Source of the DNA: Leclercia adecarboxylata
GTDB taxonomy: Bacteria; Pseudomonadota; Gammaproteobacteria; Enterobacterales; Enterobacteriaceae
Direction: 5' to 3'
Length of the DNA stretch: 64,000 nt
NCBI GenBank assembly: GCA_002360945.1
Contig: DERO01000039.1
Span: forward strand, 62,001 to 126,000
Position numbers and translations under genes: made by a program. The notes under the pieces are model-generated. The model was not told the DNA's origin. It did not search any database and was given only the letters and a program-made list of their open reading frames with translations. The stretch's first letter is position 1; every line of letters starts with the position of its first letter. Of this stretch, positions 53,685-64,000 are shown piece after piece.

Positions 53685-55592
53685 TTATGCGCCGTTTTTC
53701 AGAGCCTCAAGATATTCCCAGCGTTCAAATGCCTCTTCCAGCGCCTGCTCAGCCTGGGCCATATCGGCCAGGACCTTTTGCGTATGGTCATGCGGCTGGC
53801 TAAAGAATGACGCGTCGGCCACCTGAGCCTGCAAACTTTCGAGACTGGCTTCGAGCTCTTCCAGACGCTGCGGCAAGCTTTCCAGTTCGCGCTGTAGGTT
53901 ATAACTTAGTTTGTTACTGCTGCGTTTGACCGTTTCTGCTTTGTTAACAGCAACTTCCGCTTCGCTCTTCACTTTTGACTGTTTTGTCGCCAGCGACTGC
54001 GCCTGCTGCCCACGGGCATCGTGGTAACCGCCCACATAGCGCCCAATACGGCCCTGGCCTTCGAAGATCCAGCACTCGGTCACGGTGTTGTCCACGAACT
54101 GACGATCGTGGCTGACGAGCATGACGGTTCCCTGATAACTATCTATCAGTTCTTCAAGAAGTTCCAGCGTTTCTACATCAAGATCGTTCGTTGGTTCATC
54201 GAGGATCAGCAGGTTGCTGGGTTTCAGGAATAAACGCGCCAGTAACAAGCGGTTACGCTCCCCACCGGAGAGGGCACGAACCGGCGTCATCGCCCGTTTT
54301 GGATGGAACAGAAAGTCCTGCAGATAGCCCAGTACATGGCGCGGTTTCCCGTTCACCATCACTTCCTGCTTACCTTCTGCAAGGTTGTCCATTACCGTTC
54401 TGTCCGGATCCAGTTCCGCACGGTGCTGGTCGAAGTAAGCCACTTCCAGCTTGGTTCCGCAGTGGATGCGGCCGCTGTCAGCCTTCAGTTGATCCAGCAT
54501 CAGCTTCAGCAGCGTGGTTTTGCCGCAGCCGTTCGGGCCGATAAGGGCAATTTTGTCTCCGCGCTGTACCTGGGCGGAGAAGTCTCTCACCAGCACTTTG
54601 CCGTCTACCTGGTAGTTGACGTTTTCCATCTCAAAGACGATTTTGCCGGAGCGGCTCGCCTCTTCAACCTGCATTCTGGCGCTGCCCATCACCTCACGAC
54701 GCTCGCTGCGCTCACGGCGCATCGCTTTCAGGGCGCGGACGCGGCCTTCGTTACGGGTACGACGGGCTTTAATCCCCTGACGGATCCACACCTCTTCCTG
54801 GGCCAACTTGCGGTCGAACTCAGCGTTTTGCAGCTCTTCTACGCGCAGATTTTCCTCTTTTTCCAGCAGGTAGGTGTCGTAATCGCCCGGATAGGTCACC
54901 AGCTTGCCGCGGTCGAGATCGACGATGCGGGTCGCCATGTTGCGAATAAACGAACGGTCGTGCGAGATAAAGATAATAGTACCGCCGAAGGTTTTCAGGA
55001 ACCCTTCCAGCCAGTCGATGGTTTCGATATCGAGGTGGTTAGTCGGTTCATCGAGCAGCAGCACTTTCGGCCCGCTGACCAGCGCCCGGCCCAGCGCGGC
55101 CTTACGCAGCCAACCCCCAGAGAGGGAGGCCAGCGGCATGTCCGCTTCCAGACCCAGCTGGGCCAGCACTTCGTTGATGCGGTTTTCGAGCTGCCACAGA
55201 CCGTGGTGATCCAGCAGCTCCTGCAGACGCGCCATCTCGTTAAGGTTTTTGGTGCTTGGGTCGGTCATCACCAGGTGCGAGATCTCGTGGTATCCCTTCA
55301 GGTACTCCGCCTGCTCGGCGATCCCCTCGGCCACAAAATCATAGACGCTGCCCTGCACGTTACGCGGCGGATCCTGTTGCAGACGCGCCACCACCAGGTC
55401 CTGCTCGTAAACGATACGCCCGTCGTCCAGCCCCTGCTCGCGGTTCAGGATCTTCATCAGGGTCGATTTACCGGCGCCATTACGGCCTACCAGACAGACA
55501 CGTTCGTTATCTTCGATATGCAGTTCTGCATTATCGAGAAGGGGGGCGTCGCTGAATGACAGCCACGCGCCATGCATACTAATTAATGACAT
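53685..55592 (-). CDS. uup: Uup, ABC-F family ATPase
   Basis: 635 residues with two ABC domains: Walker A GRNGAGKST with LSGGWLRK, and GPNGCGKTT with LSGGERNR, joined by a linker, plus a C-terminal coiled-coil DNA-binding domain. Both Walker B regions (LLLDEPTNHLDIE; LILDEPTNDLDVE) are intact. Uup affects ribosome function and reduces precise excision of transposons. It is cotranscribed with the pqi genes and rlmKL by spacing. Confidence 0.96.
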   Translation of the reverse strand: MSLISMHGAWLSFSDAPLLDNAELHIEDNERVCLVGRNGAGKSTLMKILNREQGLDDGRIVYEQDLVVARLQQDPPRNVQGSVYDFVAEGIAEQAEYLKGYHEISHLVMTDPSTKNLNEMARLQELLDHHGLWQLENRINEVLAQLGLEADMPLASLSGGWLRKAALGRALVSGPKVLLLDEPTNHLDIETIDWLEGFLKTFGGTIIFISHDRSFIRNMATRIVDLDRGKLVTYPGDYDTYLLEKEENLRVEELQNAEFDRKLAQEEVWIRQGIKARRTRNEGRVRALKAMRRERSERREVMGSARMQVEEASRSGKIVFEMENVNYQVDGKVLVRDFSAQVQRGDKIALIGPNGCGKTTLLKLMLDQLKADSGRIHCGTKLEVAYFDQHRAELDPDRTVMDNLAEGKQEVMVNGKPRHVLGYLQDFLFHPKRAMTPVRALSGGERNRLLLARLFLKPSNLLILDEPTNDLDVETLELLEELIDSYQGTVMLVSHDRQFVDNTVTECWIFEGQGRIGRYVGGYHDARGQQAQSLATKQSKVKSEAEVAVNKAETVKRSSNKLSYNLQRELESLPQRLEELEASLESLQAQVADASFFSQPHDHTQKVLADMAQAEQALEEAFERWEYLEALKNGA

Positions 55593-55604
55593 TTACTTTT
55601 CCTT

Positions 55605-57713
55605 TCAGGCGGCGGTGATCAGCCAGCAGTTGTGGATCTGACGGTTACGGGCAAAATCCTGAGACAGGGTTTTTTGACTGATTTCTTGTGCTTTCAGCCC
55701 CAGTTGCTCCAGCCCTTCGTGATCCATGCGGAAGCCGCGCTTGTTGTTCGAGAACATGATGGTGCCGCCTTTACGCAGCATTCGTTTGAGATCCTTCATC
55801 AGCGCCAGGTGGTCGCGCTGTACATCAAAAGACTCTTCCATGCGTTTGGAGTTGGAGAAGGTCGGCGGATCGATAAAGATCAGATCGAACTGCTCTTCTG
55901 ATTCGCGCAGCCAACCCAGCACGTCGGCCTGCAGCAGACGGTGCGCGCGGCCGGTCAGGCCGTTGAGACGAAGGTTGCGCTCTGCCCACTCCAGATAGGT
56001 GCGGGACATATCGACAGTGGTAGTGGTACGTGCGCCACCCAGACCTGCATGCACGCTGGCGCTGCCGGTATAGGAGAAGAGGTTAAGGAAGTCCTTTCCT
56101 TTACTCATCTGACCCAGCATCCGGCGGGCGATGCGATGATCGAGGAACAGACCGGTATCGAGGTAATCGGTCAGGTTGACCCACAGGCGCGCGTTATATT
56201 CGCCCACTTCGATAAACTCGCCCTTGCTGTTCATCTTCTCGTACTGATTTTTACCCTTCTGGCGCTCACGCGTTTTCAGGATCAGCTTGTTCGGGGCGAT
56301 GTTCAGGACGCTGATGGTCGCAGCAATGATATCCAGCATACGCTGACGCGCTTTCTGCGGATCGATGGTTTTTGGCGGGGCGTACTCCTGCACCACCACC
56401 CACTCGCCGTAGCGGTCGACCGCCACGTTGTACTCCGGCAGATCGGCGTCATACAGGCGATAGCACTCAATGCCTTCCTGCTTCGCCCATTTTTCAAATT
56501 TCTTCAGGTTCTTACGCAGACGGTTGGCGTAATCTTCCGCGATGCTGGCCGGCTTGCTGTCGGCCTCTTTTTCGGCCAGATGGTAGTTCTTCTGCACGCA
56601 GTCCAGCGGGCCGTTTTTGGCTTTGAACTGGCGCTCGGCACGCAACTGCAGACAGCTCAGCAGCTCCGGCGAGGCGCTGAACAGGGACAGGTTCCAGCCG
56701 CCAAACAGATCCTTCATGGTGCGGCCCAGCAGGCTATGTAAGGCAATCAGCGCCGGTTCGCTGTCCAGACGTTCGCCGTAAGGCGGGTTGCTGATCACCG
56801 TCCCGTACGGGCCTTTCGGCAGCGGGTTGGTGAGCTGGGAGACGTCTTTCACCTCAAAGGAGACCAGATCGCCAATCCCGGCGCGACGGGCATTACTGCG
56901 CGCGCGTTCAATCACGCGGCTGTCGCTGTCAGAGCCGTAGAAACGGGATTCATAGGCCGCCAGACCGGCGCGGGCGCGGGTCTGGGCTTCGGCCTTCACA
57001 TCCTGCCAGGTGGCTTCGTCGTGCTGTGCCCAGCCCTTAAAGCCCCACTGGCCGCGGTGCAGGCCAGGTGCGTGATCGGTTGCCAGCATGGCCGCTTCAA
57101 TCAGCAGCGTACCGGAACCGCACATTGGATCGAGCAGCGGCGTGCCCGGCTGCCAGCCGGAACGCATCACAATGGCCGCCGCCAGGTTCTCTTTGATCGG
57201 CGCGATACCTGCCCGGTCGCGGTAGCCGCGCTGGTGCAGGCCTTCGCCACAGAGATCCAGCGCGATACTGGCGATCTCTTTGTTCAGGCGCACGTTGATA
57301 CGCAGATCCGGATTTTCACGATCGACGTTCGGGCGCTCAAGATTTTTGCGGGTGAAACAGTCGACGATAGCATCTTTCACCTTCAACGCGCCGTACTGGC
57401 TGTTACGGATCTCGTCGTTCAGGCCGCTGAAGTGAACGGCAAAAGTGGCGCCCGGCGCAAAAATTTCTGTCCAGTCGATAGTCTGCACGCCCAGATAGAG
57501 ATCGAGATCGCTGTAAACCTTGCACTCTCTCATCGGTAACATGATGCGTGAGGCCAGGCGACTCCACATCAGGCTCTGGTAAATAAGCCGCGTGTCGCCC
57601 TGAAAATGGACACCACCCTGAACTACCTGACACTCTTGCGCGCCCAGGCTTTCCAGTTCAGTTTTTAACAGCTCTTCCAGCCCACGGGCCGTACTGGCAA
57701 ACAGAGAATTCAT
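55605..57713 (-). CDS. rlmL: RlmKL, bifunctional 23S rRNA m7G2069/m2G2445 methyltransferase
   Basis: 702 residues: THUMP domain (about 1-155), the m2G2445 methyltransferase half with [17 protein letters not shown] and the catalytic SNPPYGERL, then the RlmK half with [16 protein letters not shown] and [13 protein letters not shown]. It is a natural fusion of two methyltransferases acting on adjacent helices of 23S rRNA. It is divergent from ycbX with a ~100-bp promoter gap. Confidence 0.97.
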   Translation of the reverse strand: MNSLFASTARGLEELLKTELESLGAQECQVVQGGVHFQGDTRLIYQSLMWSRLASRIMLPMRECKVYSDLDLYLGVQTIDWTEIFAPGATFAVHFSGLNDEIRNSQYGALKVKDAIVDCFTRKNLERPNVDRENPDLRINVRLNKEIASIALDLCGEGLHQRGYRDRAGIAPIKENLAAAIVMRSGWQPGTPLLDPMCGSGTLLIEAAMLATDHAPGLHRGQWGFKGWAQHDEATWQDVKAEAQTRARAGLAAYESRFYGSDSDSRVIERARSNARRAGIGDLVSFEVKDVSQLTNPLPKGPYGTVISNPPYGERLDSEPALIALHSLLGRTMKDLFGGWNLSLFSASPELLSCLQLRAERQFKAKNGPLDCVQKNYHLAEKEADSKPASIAEDYANRLRKNLKKFEKWAKQEGIECYRLYDADLPEYNVAVDRYGEWVVVQEYAPPKTIDPQKARQRMLDIIAATISVLNIAPNKLILKTRERQKGKNQYEKMNSKGEFIEVGEYNARLWVNLTDYLDTGLFLDHRIARRMLGQMSKGKDFLNLFSYTGSASVHAGLGGARTTTTVDMSRTYLEWAERNLRLNGLTGRAHRLLQADVLGWLRESEEQFDLIFIDPPTFSNSKRMEESFDVQRDHLALMKDLKRMLRKGGTIMFSNNKRGFRMDHEGLEQLGLKAQEISQKTLSQDFARNRQIHNCWLITAA

Positions 57714-57812
57714 ATCGTCACTTTTACTCTTAGAAAATTGCTGCGCATTATAGCCAATCTGGGCTCTATGTCATAAAGTTGAGGGCTTATTTTCATTTGA
57801 GGGGACGGTGCC

Positions 57813-58922
57813 GTGGCGACGTTATCCAGGCTTTTCATTCATCCAGTCAAATCCATGCGCGGAATTGGGCTCACGCATGCCTTCGCAGACGTCAGCGGTT
57901 TTGCCTACGATCGCATTTTTATGGTCACCGAACCGGATGGCACGTTCATTACCGCCCGCCAGTTTCCGCAGATGGTTCGCTTCACCCCCGCCCCGGTTCA
58001 GGATGGTCTGCATCTCACGGCACCGGACGGTTCCAGTAGTATCGTTCGCTTCAGCGATTTTGCGCCAGCGGATGCCCCTACCGAAGTGTGGGGCAACCAC
58101 TTTACCGCGCGTATCGCCCCGGAGGCGATCAACCGCTGGCTGAGCGAATTCTTTTCCCGCCCGGTACAGCTCCGCTGGGTCGGGCCTGAAATGACGCGCC
58201 GCGTCAAAAATTATGCTGCGGTGCCGCTGTCGTTTGCCGACGGCTTCCCGTTCCTGCTCACCAACGACGCCTCGCTGCGCGATCTGCAAAAGCGCTGCCC
58301 GGCCAGTGTGCAAATGGAACAGTTCCGCCCGAATATGGTGGTCACCGGCGCCACGGCCTGGGAAGAAGACACCTGGAAGGTGATCCGCATTGGCGACGTT
58401 ATCTTTGACGTGGTGAAACCCTGCAGCCGCTGCATCTTTACCACCGTCAGCCCGGAAAAGGGACAGAAGCACCCTGCCGGGGAGCCGCTGAAAACCCTGC
58501 AATCCTTCCGCACCGCCCAGGATAATGGCGATGTGGATTTCGGCCAGAACCTGATCCCGCGCACCAGCGGGGTGATCCGCGTGGGCGACGAGGTGGAGAT
58601 CCTCTCTACCGGGCCAGGGCGGATCTACGGCGCAGGCGCTGAGGAAGAAGCTACCGAAGTGGAGACACAGCCCGCCACGGCGGTGACCATCCAGTGGCAG
58701 GGTCAGACGATACGGGGTAACAATCAGCAGGTATTACTGGAACAGCTGGAACAGGCCGGTATCCGCGTGCCCTATTCCTGTCGTGCAGGTATCTGCGGAT
58801 GCTGTCGCATCACGCTGGTCGAAGGCGAAGTGAGTGCGCTGAAGAAATCGGCCATCGCCGATGACGGCACGATCCTGTGCTGTAGCTGCGTACCAAAAAC
58901 CTCGGTACAGCTGGAAGCCTAA
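57813..58922 (+). CDS. ycbX: YcbX, MOSC/ferredoxin-domain N-hydroxylated-compound reductase
   Basis: 369 residues from GTG 57813. MOSC-N beta-barrel ([17 protein letters not shown]), MOSC domain with the molybdenum cofactor Cys in [13 protein letters not shown], and a C-terminal [2Fe-2S] ferredoxin domain ([16 protein letters not shown] and a late CCSC). It reduces N-hydroxylated base analogues such as 6-hydroxylaminopurine. It is convergent with zapC, the ends overlapping by 4 nt. Confidence 0.95.
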   Translation: MATLSRLFIHPVKSMRGIGLTHAFADVSGFAYDRIFMVTEPDGTFITARQFPQMVRFTPAPVQDGLHLTAPDGSSSIVRFSDFAPADAPTEVWGNHFTARIAPEAINRWLSEFFSRPVQLRWVGPEMTRRVKNYAAVPLSFADGFPFLLTNDASLRDLQKRCPASVQMEQFRPNMVVTGATAWEEDTWKVIRIGDVIFDVVKPCSRCIFTTVSPEKGQKHPAGEPLKTLQSFRTAQDNGDVDFGQNLIPRTSGVIRVGDEVEILSTGPGRIYGAGAEEEATEVETQPATAVTIQWQGQTIRGNNQQVLLEQLEQAGIRVPYSCRAGICGCCRITLVEGEVSALKKSAIADDGTILCCSCVPKTSVQLEA

Positions 58923-59455
58923 ACGGCCTGCTCAAGACTGTAGCTGACCGGCTGTGGTTTCAGTCGGTCGTTCATCACTTTAATCGGGTCGCCCAGTTGC
59001 ATGGTGCGCCCGGCGATAGTGACCGCTGGCTGAGCCAGTAAACAGAGCGCGGCGTTGTCGCCTGGCTCTACCACCAGCAAATTCACCTGCTCGGCATTTT
59101 CACTCAGGCTGACGCATGCGGCATCACCGGTTACCGGGGTCCAGCGCTCACCGTGAGCAAGAAAGTGCCAGCTTTTTGGCATCTGAGGCTTCAGGAAGCG
59201 AATCGCCACCAGCGCATTAAGCACCAGTTCAGCGCGTTGCTCTTTCGACAGTTCGAGGTCGCGGCACTTCTCTTCAAAGGAGAAATAGAGGGCAGCATCG
59301 TCGACGCAAAAACCGGTATCGGCAAAGGCGTCCGGGGTTAACATCCGGCGGGCAAAACGAGAACGAAACAACATGCCATTGGCCAGATCGAGCATCATGC
59401 GATCGTGCTCGTCACAGAAATACCAGCGCCAGTTATCGTCAGGTTTAATTCGCAT
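58919..59455 (-). CDS. zapC: ZapC, FtsZ-ring stabiliser
   Basis: 178 residues, about the E. coli length, starting [34 protein letters not shown]. ZapC binds FtsZ directly and promotes polymer bundling. Sequence outside the N-terminal domain is variable among enterics. It is flanked by ycbX and pyrD as in E. coli. Confidence 0.94.
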   Translation of the reverse strand: MRIKPDDNWRWYFCDEHDRMMLDLANGMLFRSRFARRMLTPDAFADTGFCVDDAALYFSFEEKCRDLELSKEQRAELVLNALVAIRFLKPQMPKSWHFLAHGERWTPVTGDAACVSLSENAEQVNLLVVEPGDNAALCLLAQPAVTIAGRTMQLGDPIKVMNDRLKPQPVSYSLEQAV

Positions 59456-59573
59456 CTGTCTCTCCCGTTCCCGAAACGTCCTGTCGTAAGAAAGTCCTTA
59501 TTGCCGCTTCGCTTTTTTAACTTCAATAATCAAAGACTACAATGTCTAATAAAGCAACAGTCCGGGAATATAA

Positions 59574-59607
59574 AACAACCAGAGCTGGAAATAAAGCCCT
59601 GGTTGTT
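59574..59607 (-). terminator. pyrD terminator
   Basis: On the minus strand AACAACCAGGGCT pairs with AGCTCTGGTTGTT, with one mismatch, followed by TTTTAT, 16 bp past the pyrD stop. The remainder of the zapC-pyrD gap (59456-59573) shows no gene. Confidence 0.85.
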
Positions 59608-59622
59608 AGTCATGCTAAAAGA

Positions 59623-60633
59623 TTAGATATGATTAACGATTTCTTTAATCAGCGGCGGGCCTTTAAAAATAAAACCGGAATATATCTGCACCAGCGAAGC
59701 GCCAGCCGCCATTTTCTCGCGCGCGGCCATCACTGAATCAATACCACCCACCCCAATAATCGGCAGGCGACCCTTTAATTCCTGTGACAGGCGGCGGATA
59801 ATTTCGGTGCTTTTTAACTGCACTGGACGCCCGCTAAGGCCACCCATTTCGTCGCAATATTTCATCCCCTGAACCAGGGAACGATCGAGCGTGGTATTGG
59901 TGGCAATAACGCCATCAATATTATGGCGAACCAGACTATCAGCGACCTGTGCCAACTCTTCTTCGGTCAAATCCGGGGCGATTTTAACGGCCACCGGGAC
60001 ATATTTATGGTGTGTCGCCTGGAGTTCATTTTGCTTATTCTTGATGGCGAGTAATAAATCGTCGAGCGCTTCGCCATATTGCAGCGTACGCAGGCCCGGC
60101 GTGTTAGGTGAAGAGATATTCACCGCAATATACCCGGCGTAGGCGTAGACTTTTTCCATACAAATCAGGTAGTCATCTTTACCCTGCTCGACCGGCGTGT
60201 CTTTATTTTTGCCGATATTAATGCCCAGAACGCCATCAAAATGGGCTTTTTTTACGTTCTCGACCAGGTGATCGACGCCGAGGTTATTAAAGCCCATGCG
60301 GTTGATCAACCCTTCGGCTTCGACCAGGCGGAACAGGCGCGGCTTGTCGTTACCCGGTTGGAGGCGTGGCGTGACGGTGCCAATTTCGATGGAACCAAAG
60401 CCCATCGCACCCAGTGCATCGATGCACTCGCCGTTTTTATCGAGCCCTGCCGCCAGACCCAGTGGGTTTTTAAAGGTTAATCCCATGCAGGTGACCGGCT
60501 TCTCCATCACTCTCTGGCGCACCAGCGCTTCGAGCGGGGTTCCGGTAATACGACGTAATTGCTGGAATGTAAATTCATGAGCGCGCTCAGGATCGAGCTG
60601 GAAAAGGGCTTTACGAACGAAGGGGTAGTACAT
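59623..60633 (-). CDS. pyrD: Dihydroorotate dehydrogenase (quinone)
   Basis: 336 residues, class 2 membrane-associated enzyme. The N-terminal helices ([21 protein letters not shown]) tether it to the inner membrane. The FMN barrel shows [34 protein letters not shown] with the catalytic Ser, and [25 protein letters not shown]. It oxidises dihydroorotate to orotate, passing electrons to ubiquinone. ATG 60633 follows CCAGGAGAGTT. The leader hairpin upstream provides CTP-dependent control. Confidence 0.97.
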   Translation of the reverse strand: MYYPFVRKALFQLDPERAHEFTFQQLRRITGTPLEALVRQRVMEKPVTCMGLTFKNPLGLAAGLDKNGECIDALGAMGFGSIEIGTVTPRLQPGNDKPRLFRLVEAEGLINRMGFNNLGVDHLVENVKKAHFDGVLGINIGKNKDTPVEQGKDDYLICMEKVYAYAGYIAVNISSPNTPGLRTLQYGEALDDLLLAIKNKQNELQATHHKYVPVAVKIAPDLTEEELAQVADSLVRHNIDGVIATNTTLDRSLVQGMKYCDEMGGLSGRPVQLKSTEIIRRLSQELKGRLPIIGVGGIDSVMAAREKMAAGASLVQIYSGFIFKGPPLIKEIVNHI

Positions 60634-60640
60634 GAACTCT

Positions 60641-60677
60641 CCTGGATTCCCGGTGTGCAAACCGGGGGCGTATTATC
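60641..60677 (-). promoter_or_regulatory. pyrD promoter -10 and pyrimidine-responsive leader hairpin
   Basis: On the minus strand GATAAT (60672-60677) is followed by a CCCCCGG initiation run, then CCCGGT-N6-ACCGGG (60649-60666) just before the Shine-Dalgarno. In E. coli high CTP starts transcription at a C, giving a hairpin that blocks the ribosome site; low CTP shifts the start downstream and frees it. The same parts are visible here. Confidence 0.85.
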
Positions 60678-60729
60678 TGCGATCGCAGCGGGAAAGGGAA
60701 TTGACCTGAGGCAAAAAAAGCGCCATGCC

Positions 60730-60745
60730 ACGCAATCGTTTACTT
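60730..60745 (-). promoter_or_regulatory. PurR-like site upstream of pyrD
   Basis: On the minus strand AAGTAAACGATTGCGT matches the PurR consensus ACGCAAACGTTTGCGT at 13 of 16 positions. PurR is known to repress pyrD in E. coli. The site lies in the pyrD/ssuE divergent region. Confidence 0.55.
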
Positions 60746-60881
60746 ATTACCCCTCCTTTATTCATTTTTTGGCATTTATCTTGCGGATAAATCATTTAGT
60801 GGAATAAGTCAGCAATGCCACACTGCCAACAAATGTTATCAATGTTAGATAAAAGCAAACAATTGGTTATAAGGAGCATTT

Positions 60882-61457
60882 ATGCGCGTCATTACGTTGG
60901 CTGGCAGTCCGCGATTTCCTTCCCGCTCCAGCGCGCTGCTGGAGTACGCCCGGGAGCAATTGACTTCCCTGGATGTCGAAGTATTCCACTGGAATCTGCA
61001 TAACTTCGCCCCGGAAGATCTTCTTTATGCCCGCTTCGACAGCCCGGCGCTGAAGACCCTGAACGAGCAACTTAAGGATGCCGACGGGCTGATCGTCGCC
61101 ACCCCGGTCTATAAAGCCTCGTTTTCCGGTGCCCTGAAAACCCTGCTCGACCTGCTGCCGGAGCGCGCGCTGGAAGGCAAAATCGTGCTGCCGCTGGCGA
61201 CCGGCGGCACCGTGGCTCACCTGCTGGCGGTGGATTATGCCCTGAAGCCGGTGCTCAGTGCCCTGAAGGCTCAGGAGATCCTGCACGGCGTGTTTGCCGA
61301 TGACTCACAGGTGATCGACTACCAGCACAAACCGCACTTTACCCCGAACCTGCAGACCCGTCTCGACAGCGCCCTGGAGACCTTCTGGCAGGCGCTGCAT
61401 CGCCGCGACGTACAGGTTCCCGCATTTGGTCTGCAGAAAGGAGTCGCCCATGTTTAA
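60882..61457 (+). CDS. ssuE: SsuE, NADPH-dependent FMN reductase
   Basis: 191 residues of flavodoxin-like fold: [42 protein letters not shown] and [22 protein letters not shown]. It supplies FMNH2 to SsuD. ATG 60882 has TAAGGAG 7 nt upstream. First gene of the sulfonate operon, which in E. coli is activated by Cbl under sulfate limitation. Overlaps ssuA by 8 nt. Confidence 0.96.
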   Translation: MRVITLAGSPRFPSRSSALLEYAREQLTSLDVEVFHWNLHNFAPEDLLYARFDSPALKTLNEQLKDADGLIVATPVYKASFSGALKTLLDLLPERALEGKIVLPLATGGTVAHLLAVDYALKPVLSALKAQEILHGVFADDSQVIDYQHKPHFTPNLQTRLDSALETFWQALHRRDVQVPAFGLQKGVAHV

Positions 61458-62412
61458 ATCTCTTGTAAGCCTGAGCCTGGCGGGCCTGATTGCCCTCTCC
61501 GGGCTGGCGCACGCCGCCGATCCTGCTCCTGAGAGCCTGCGTATTGGCTACCAGAAAGGCAGCGTCAGCATGGTGCTGGCGAAAAGCCATCAGCTGCTGG
61601 AAAAACGCTACCCGGACACCAAATTCTCCTGGGTGGAGTTCCCGGCCGGGCCGCAGATGCTGGAGGCACTGAACGTCGGCAGTATCGATCTCGGCAGCAC
61701 CGGCGATATCCCGCCGATCTTTGCTCAGGCCGCCGGCGCGGACCTGGTTTACGTAGGCGTTGAGCCGCCAAAACCGAAAGCCGAAGTGATCCTGGTGCCT
61801 GAAAACAGTCCGATTAAAACCGTGGCGGATCTTAAAGGCCATAAGGTGGCTTTCCAGAAAGGCTCCAGTTCACACAACCTGTTATTGCGTGCCCTGCAGC
61901 AGGCGGGTCTGACCTTTAAAGATATTCAGCCGATTTATCTTTCCCCGGCGGATGCCCGCGCCGCCTTCCAGCAAAATAACGTCGATGCCTGGGCAATCTG
62001 GGATCCCTACTATTCCGCGGCCCTGCTGCAGGGTGGCGTCAGGGTGCTGAAAGACGGCGAAACGCTGAAACAGACCGGCTCCTTCTACCTTGCCGCTCGT
62101 CCTTATGCGGAGAAAAACGGTGAATTTGTTCAGGGCGTATTGAACACCTTTAGTGAAGCGGATGCCCTCACCCAGAGCCAGCGTCAGGCCAGTATCGCCC
62201 TGTTAGCCAAAACGATGGGCCTCCCGGAGCCGGTCATTGCCAGCTACCTTGACCACCGCCCGCCAACCGTCATTAAACCGGTGGATGCCAAAACCGCCGT
62301 GTTACAGCAGCAAACCGCTGACCTCTTCTATGACAATCGCCTGGTGCCGAAAAAAATCGATATTCGCGACCGTATCTGGCAACCCACTGCGCCAAAAGGA
62401 GCTAAATCATGA
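61450..62412 (+). CDS. ssuA: SsuA, aliphatic sulfonate-binding protein
   Basis: 320 residues with a 22-residue signal peptide (LAHA). The mature part is [24 protein letters not shown] with [13 protein letters not shown] and [17 protein letters not shown], typical of SsuA/TauA/NrtA-type binding proteins. ATG 61450 overlaps the end of ssuE (ATGTTTAA). It delivers alkanesulfonates to SsuCB. Confidence 0.95.
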   Translation: MFKSLVSLSLAGLIALSGLAHAADPAPESLRIGYQKGSVSMVLAKSHQLLEKRYPDTKFSWVEFPAGPQMLEALNVGSIDLGSTGDIPPIFAQAAGADLVYVGVEPPKPKAEVILVPENSPIKTVADLKGHKVAFQKGSSSHNLLLRALQQAGLTFKDIQPIYLSPADARAAFQQNNVDAWAIWDPYYSAALLQGGVRVLKDGETLKQTGSFYLAARPYAEKNGEFVQGVLNTFSEADALTQSQRQASIALLAKTMGLPEPVIASYLDHRPPTVIKPVDAKTAVLQQQTADLFYDNRLVPKKIDIRDRIWQPTAPKGAKS

Positions 62413-63554
62413 GTCTGAATCTGTTCTGGTTTTTACCTACCCACGGTGATGGGCACTATCTGGGTACCGATGAGGGTGCCCGCCCGGTGGATCATGCCTA
62501 TCTCCAGCAGATTGCCCAGGCCGCAGACCGGATTGGCTTTACCGGGGTGCTGATCCCGACCGGGCGCTCCTGTGAAGATGCGTGGCTGGTGGCGGCGTCA
62601 ATGATCCCGGTGACCCAACGCCTGAAGTTCCTGGTGGCCCTGCGCCCGAGCGTGACGTCTCCGACGGTGGCCGCCCGCCAGGCCGCGACCCTCGACCGCC
62701 TGTCGAACGGACGGGCGCTGTTTAACCTGGTGACCGGAAGCGATCCGCAGGAGCTGGCCGGTGACGGCGTCTTCCTGGATCACACCGAGCGTTACGAAGC
62801 CTCCTCTGAGTTCACCCACGTCTGGCGTCGTCTGCTGGAGGGCGAGAACGTCACTTTCGAGGGCAAACATATTCATGTTCGTGATGCCAAACTCTTCTTC
62901 CCGCCGGTTCAGCAGCCGCGTCCGCCGCTCTATTTCGGCGGCTCGTCGGACGTCGCTCAGGATCTGGCCGCCGAACAGGTAGACCTCTACCTCACCTGGG
63001 GCGAGCCGCCGGAGCTGGTCAAAGAGAAGATCGAGCAGGTGCGTGCCAAAGCCGCGGCCCACGGTCGTAAGGTGCGCTTCGGGATCCGCCTGCACGTGAT
63101 TGTACGCGAAACCACTGAAGAGGCGTGGCAGGCCGCCGACCGCCTGATCGCCCATCTGGATGATGACACCATTGCCAAAGCTCAGGCCGCCTTTGCCCGC
63201 ACCGATTCCGTCGGCCAGCACCGGATGGCCTCCCTGCACAACGGCAAGCGAGAAAATCTGGAGATCAGCCCGAACCTGTGGGCCGGCGTGGGGCTGGTGC
63301 GCGGCGGGGCGGGTACCGCGTTAGTGGGTGATGGCCCGACCGTGGCGGCGCGTATCAATGAATATGCCGACCTCGGTATCGATAGCTTTATTCTGTCCGG
63401 CTATCCGCATCTGGAAGAGGCGTACAAGGTGGGCGAACTGCTGTTCCCGCATCTGGATGTCGCCATCCCGCAGATCCCACAGCCGCAGCCCCTGTTGCAA
63501 CAGGGTGAAGCGGTCGCCAACGAATTTATCCCGCGTAAAGTCGCCCAGAGCTAA
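62409..63554 (+). CDS. ssuD: SsuD, FMNH2-dependent alkanesulfonate monooxygenase
   Basis: 381 residues, full length, luciferase-like TIM barrel: [28 protein letters not shown] (active-site Cys), [32 protein letters not shown] and [21 protein letters not shown]. It cleaves alkanesulfonates to aldehyde and sulfite with reduced flavin from SsuE. Start overlaps ssuA by 4 nt (ATGA). Confidence 0.97.
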   Translation: MSLNLFWFLPTHGDGHYLGTDEGARPVDHAYLQQIAQAADRIGFTGVLIPTGRSCEDAWLVAASMIPVTQRLKFLVALRPSVTSPTVAARQAATLDRLSNGRALFNLVTGSDPQELAGDGVFLDHTERYEASSEFTHVWRRLLEGENVTFEGKHIHVRDAKLFFPPVQQPRPPLYFGGSSDVAQDLAAEQVDLYLTWGEPPELVKEKIEQVRAKAAAHGRKVRFGIRLHVIVRETTEEAWQAADRLIAHLDDDTIAKAQAAFARTDSVGQHRMASLHNGKRENLEISPNLWAGVGLVRGGAGTALVGDGPTVAARINEYADLGIDSFILSGYPHLEEAYKVGELLFPHLDVAIPQIPQPQPLLQQGEAVANEFIPRKVAQS

Positions 63555-63563
63555 GGAGACCGC

Positions 63564-64000
63564 ATGGCTAACCCATCCCAAAAATGGCTGCTGCGCATTG
63601 CGCCCTGGCTGCTCCCTGTGGGTATCGTCCTTATCTGGCAGCTGGCATCCTCCATGGGTTGGCTGTCGAGCCGCATTCTGCCCTCCCCGGAGGGCGTAGT
63701 GGAGGCGTTCTGGTCGCTGAGTTCCAGCGGCGAGCTGTGGCAGCATCTGGCGATCAGCTCCTGGCGCGCGGTAATTGGCTTTTCCATCGGCGGGTCGATT
63801 GGCCTGACGCTGGGCCTGATTAGCGGCCTCTCCCGCTGGGGCGAGCGTCTGCTGGACACCTCCATCCAGATGCTGCGCAATGTGCCGCACCTGGCGCTGA
63901 TCCCGCTGGTGATCCTGTGGTTTGGTATCGATGAGTCGGCGAAGATTTTTCTCGTCGCCCTCGGCACCCTGTTCCCGATCTATATCAACACCTGGCACGG
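63564..64000 (+). CDS. ssuC: SsuC, sulfonate ABC permease (3' truncated by the window edge)
   Basis: The first ~145 residues of the ~263-residue permease. It begins MANPSQKWLLRIAPWLLPVG after TAAGGAG, and contains LPSPEGVVEAFWSL and NVPHLALIPLVILWFGIDES, identical in places to E. coli SsuC. It forms the membrane channel with SsuB. The gene runs off the right end. Confidence 0.95.
   Translation, partial: MANPSQKWLLRIAPWLLPVGIVLIWQLASSMGWLSSRILPSPEGVVEAFWSLSSSGELWQHLAISSWRAVIGFSIGGSIGLTLGLISGLSRWGERLLDTSIQMLRNVPHLALIPLVILWFGIDESAKIFLVALGTLFPIYINTWH

Noticed and set aside
54303..55559. 418-codon plus-strand frame
   Set aside because: Antisense shadow of uup, whose two ABC domains are intact on the other strand.

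Overview
The window is chromosomal DNA of a gamma-proteobacterium in the family Enterobacteriaceae, most likely the Enterobacter/Leclercia/Lelliottia/Citrobacter group. The right half repeats the E. coli gene order tusE-acyP-rlmI-hspQ-yccU-yccT-mgsA-helD-yccF-yccS-sxy-sulA-ompA-matP-ycbZ-fabA-rmf-pqiABC-uup-rlmKL-ycbX-zapC-pyrD almost gene for gene, with proteins that read as close homologues. A chromosomal class C beta-lactamase fits the same group. Genus is an inference; no 16S or database search was possible.

Positions 1-18,500 are accessory. They hold a 5'-truncated M24-peptidase-like gene, a chromate-resistance pair (chrB-chrA), a GNAT acetyltransferase, an Lrp-type regulator convergent with an EamA exporter, an ampC beta-lactamase with no neighbouring ampR, a two-gene operon of a CmoA paralogue and an ICMT-like membrane methyltransferase, a FrnE/DsbA-like plus flavin monooxygenase operon divergent from a LysR regulator, and an Old Yellow Enzyme whose upstream region carries the same palindrome as the LysR region. 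Next comes a LacI-controlled sugar locus with two complete PTS permeases (ascorbate type and fructose type) around an AlsE-like epimerase.

Positions 18,585-30,680 are bounded by two identical 88-nt tRNA-Ser(UGA) genes in the same orientation, each with its own promoter and terminator hairpin. Between them lie an ABC importer of the iron/phosphosugar type (permease, ATPase, binding protein), a fused inositol-monophosphatase/dual-specificity-phosphatase protein and a LacI regulator, then a LamB-type porin divergent from a xyloside symporter and a GH43 beta-xylosidase. No integrase is visible.

Positions 30,800-60,700 are core genome: an orphan oligopeptide-binding protein, yccA, then the E. coli-like block. 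Its functions include tRNA thiolation, rRNA methylation, methylglyoxal synthesis, SOS division control, outer-membrane integrity, chromosome organisation, unsaturated fatty-acid synthesis, ribosome hibernation and pyrimidine synthesis. Recognisable regulatory sites are the LexA box of sulA, FadR and FabR sites of fabA, the pyrD leader hairpin and a PurR-like site. The 55-codon rmf gene is present at 49,784-49,951. The window ends inside ssuC of the ssuEADC sulfonate operon.

The most interesting items are the Cx-SAM-synthase-like/membrane methyltransferase pair, the phosphatase fusion linked to an ABC importer between duplicated tRNA genes, and the palindrome shared by the LysR and OYE promoter regions.
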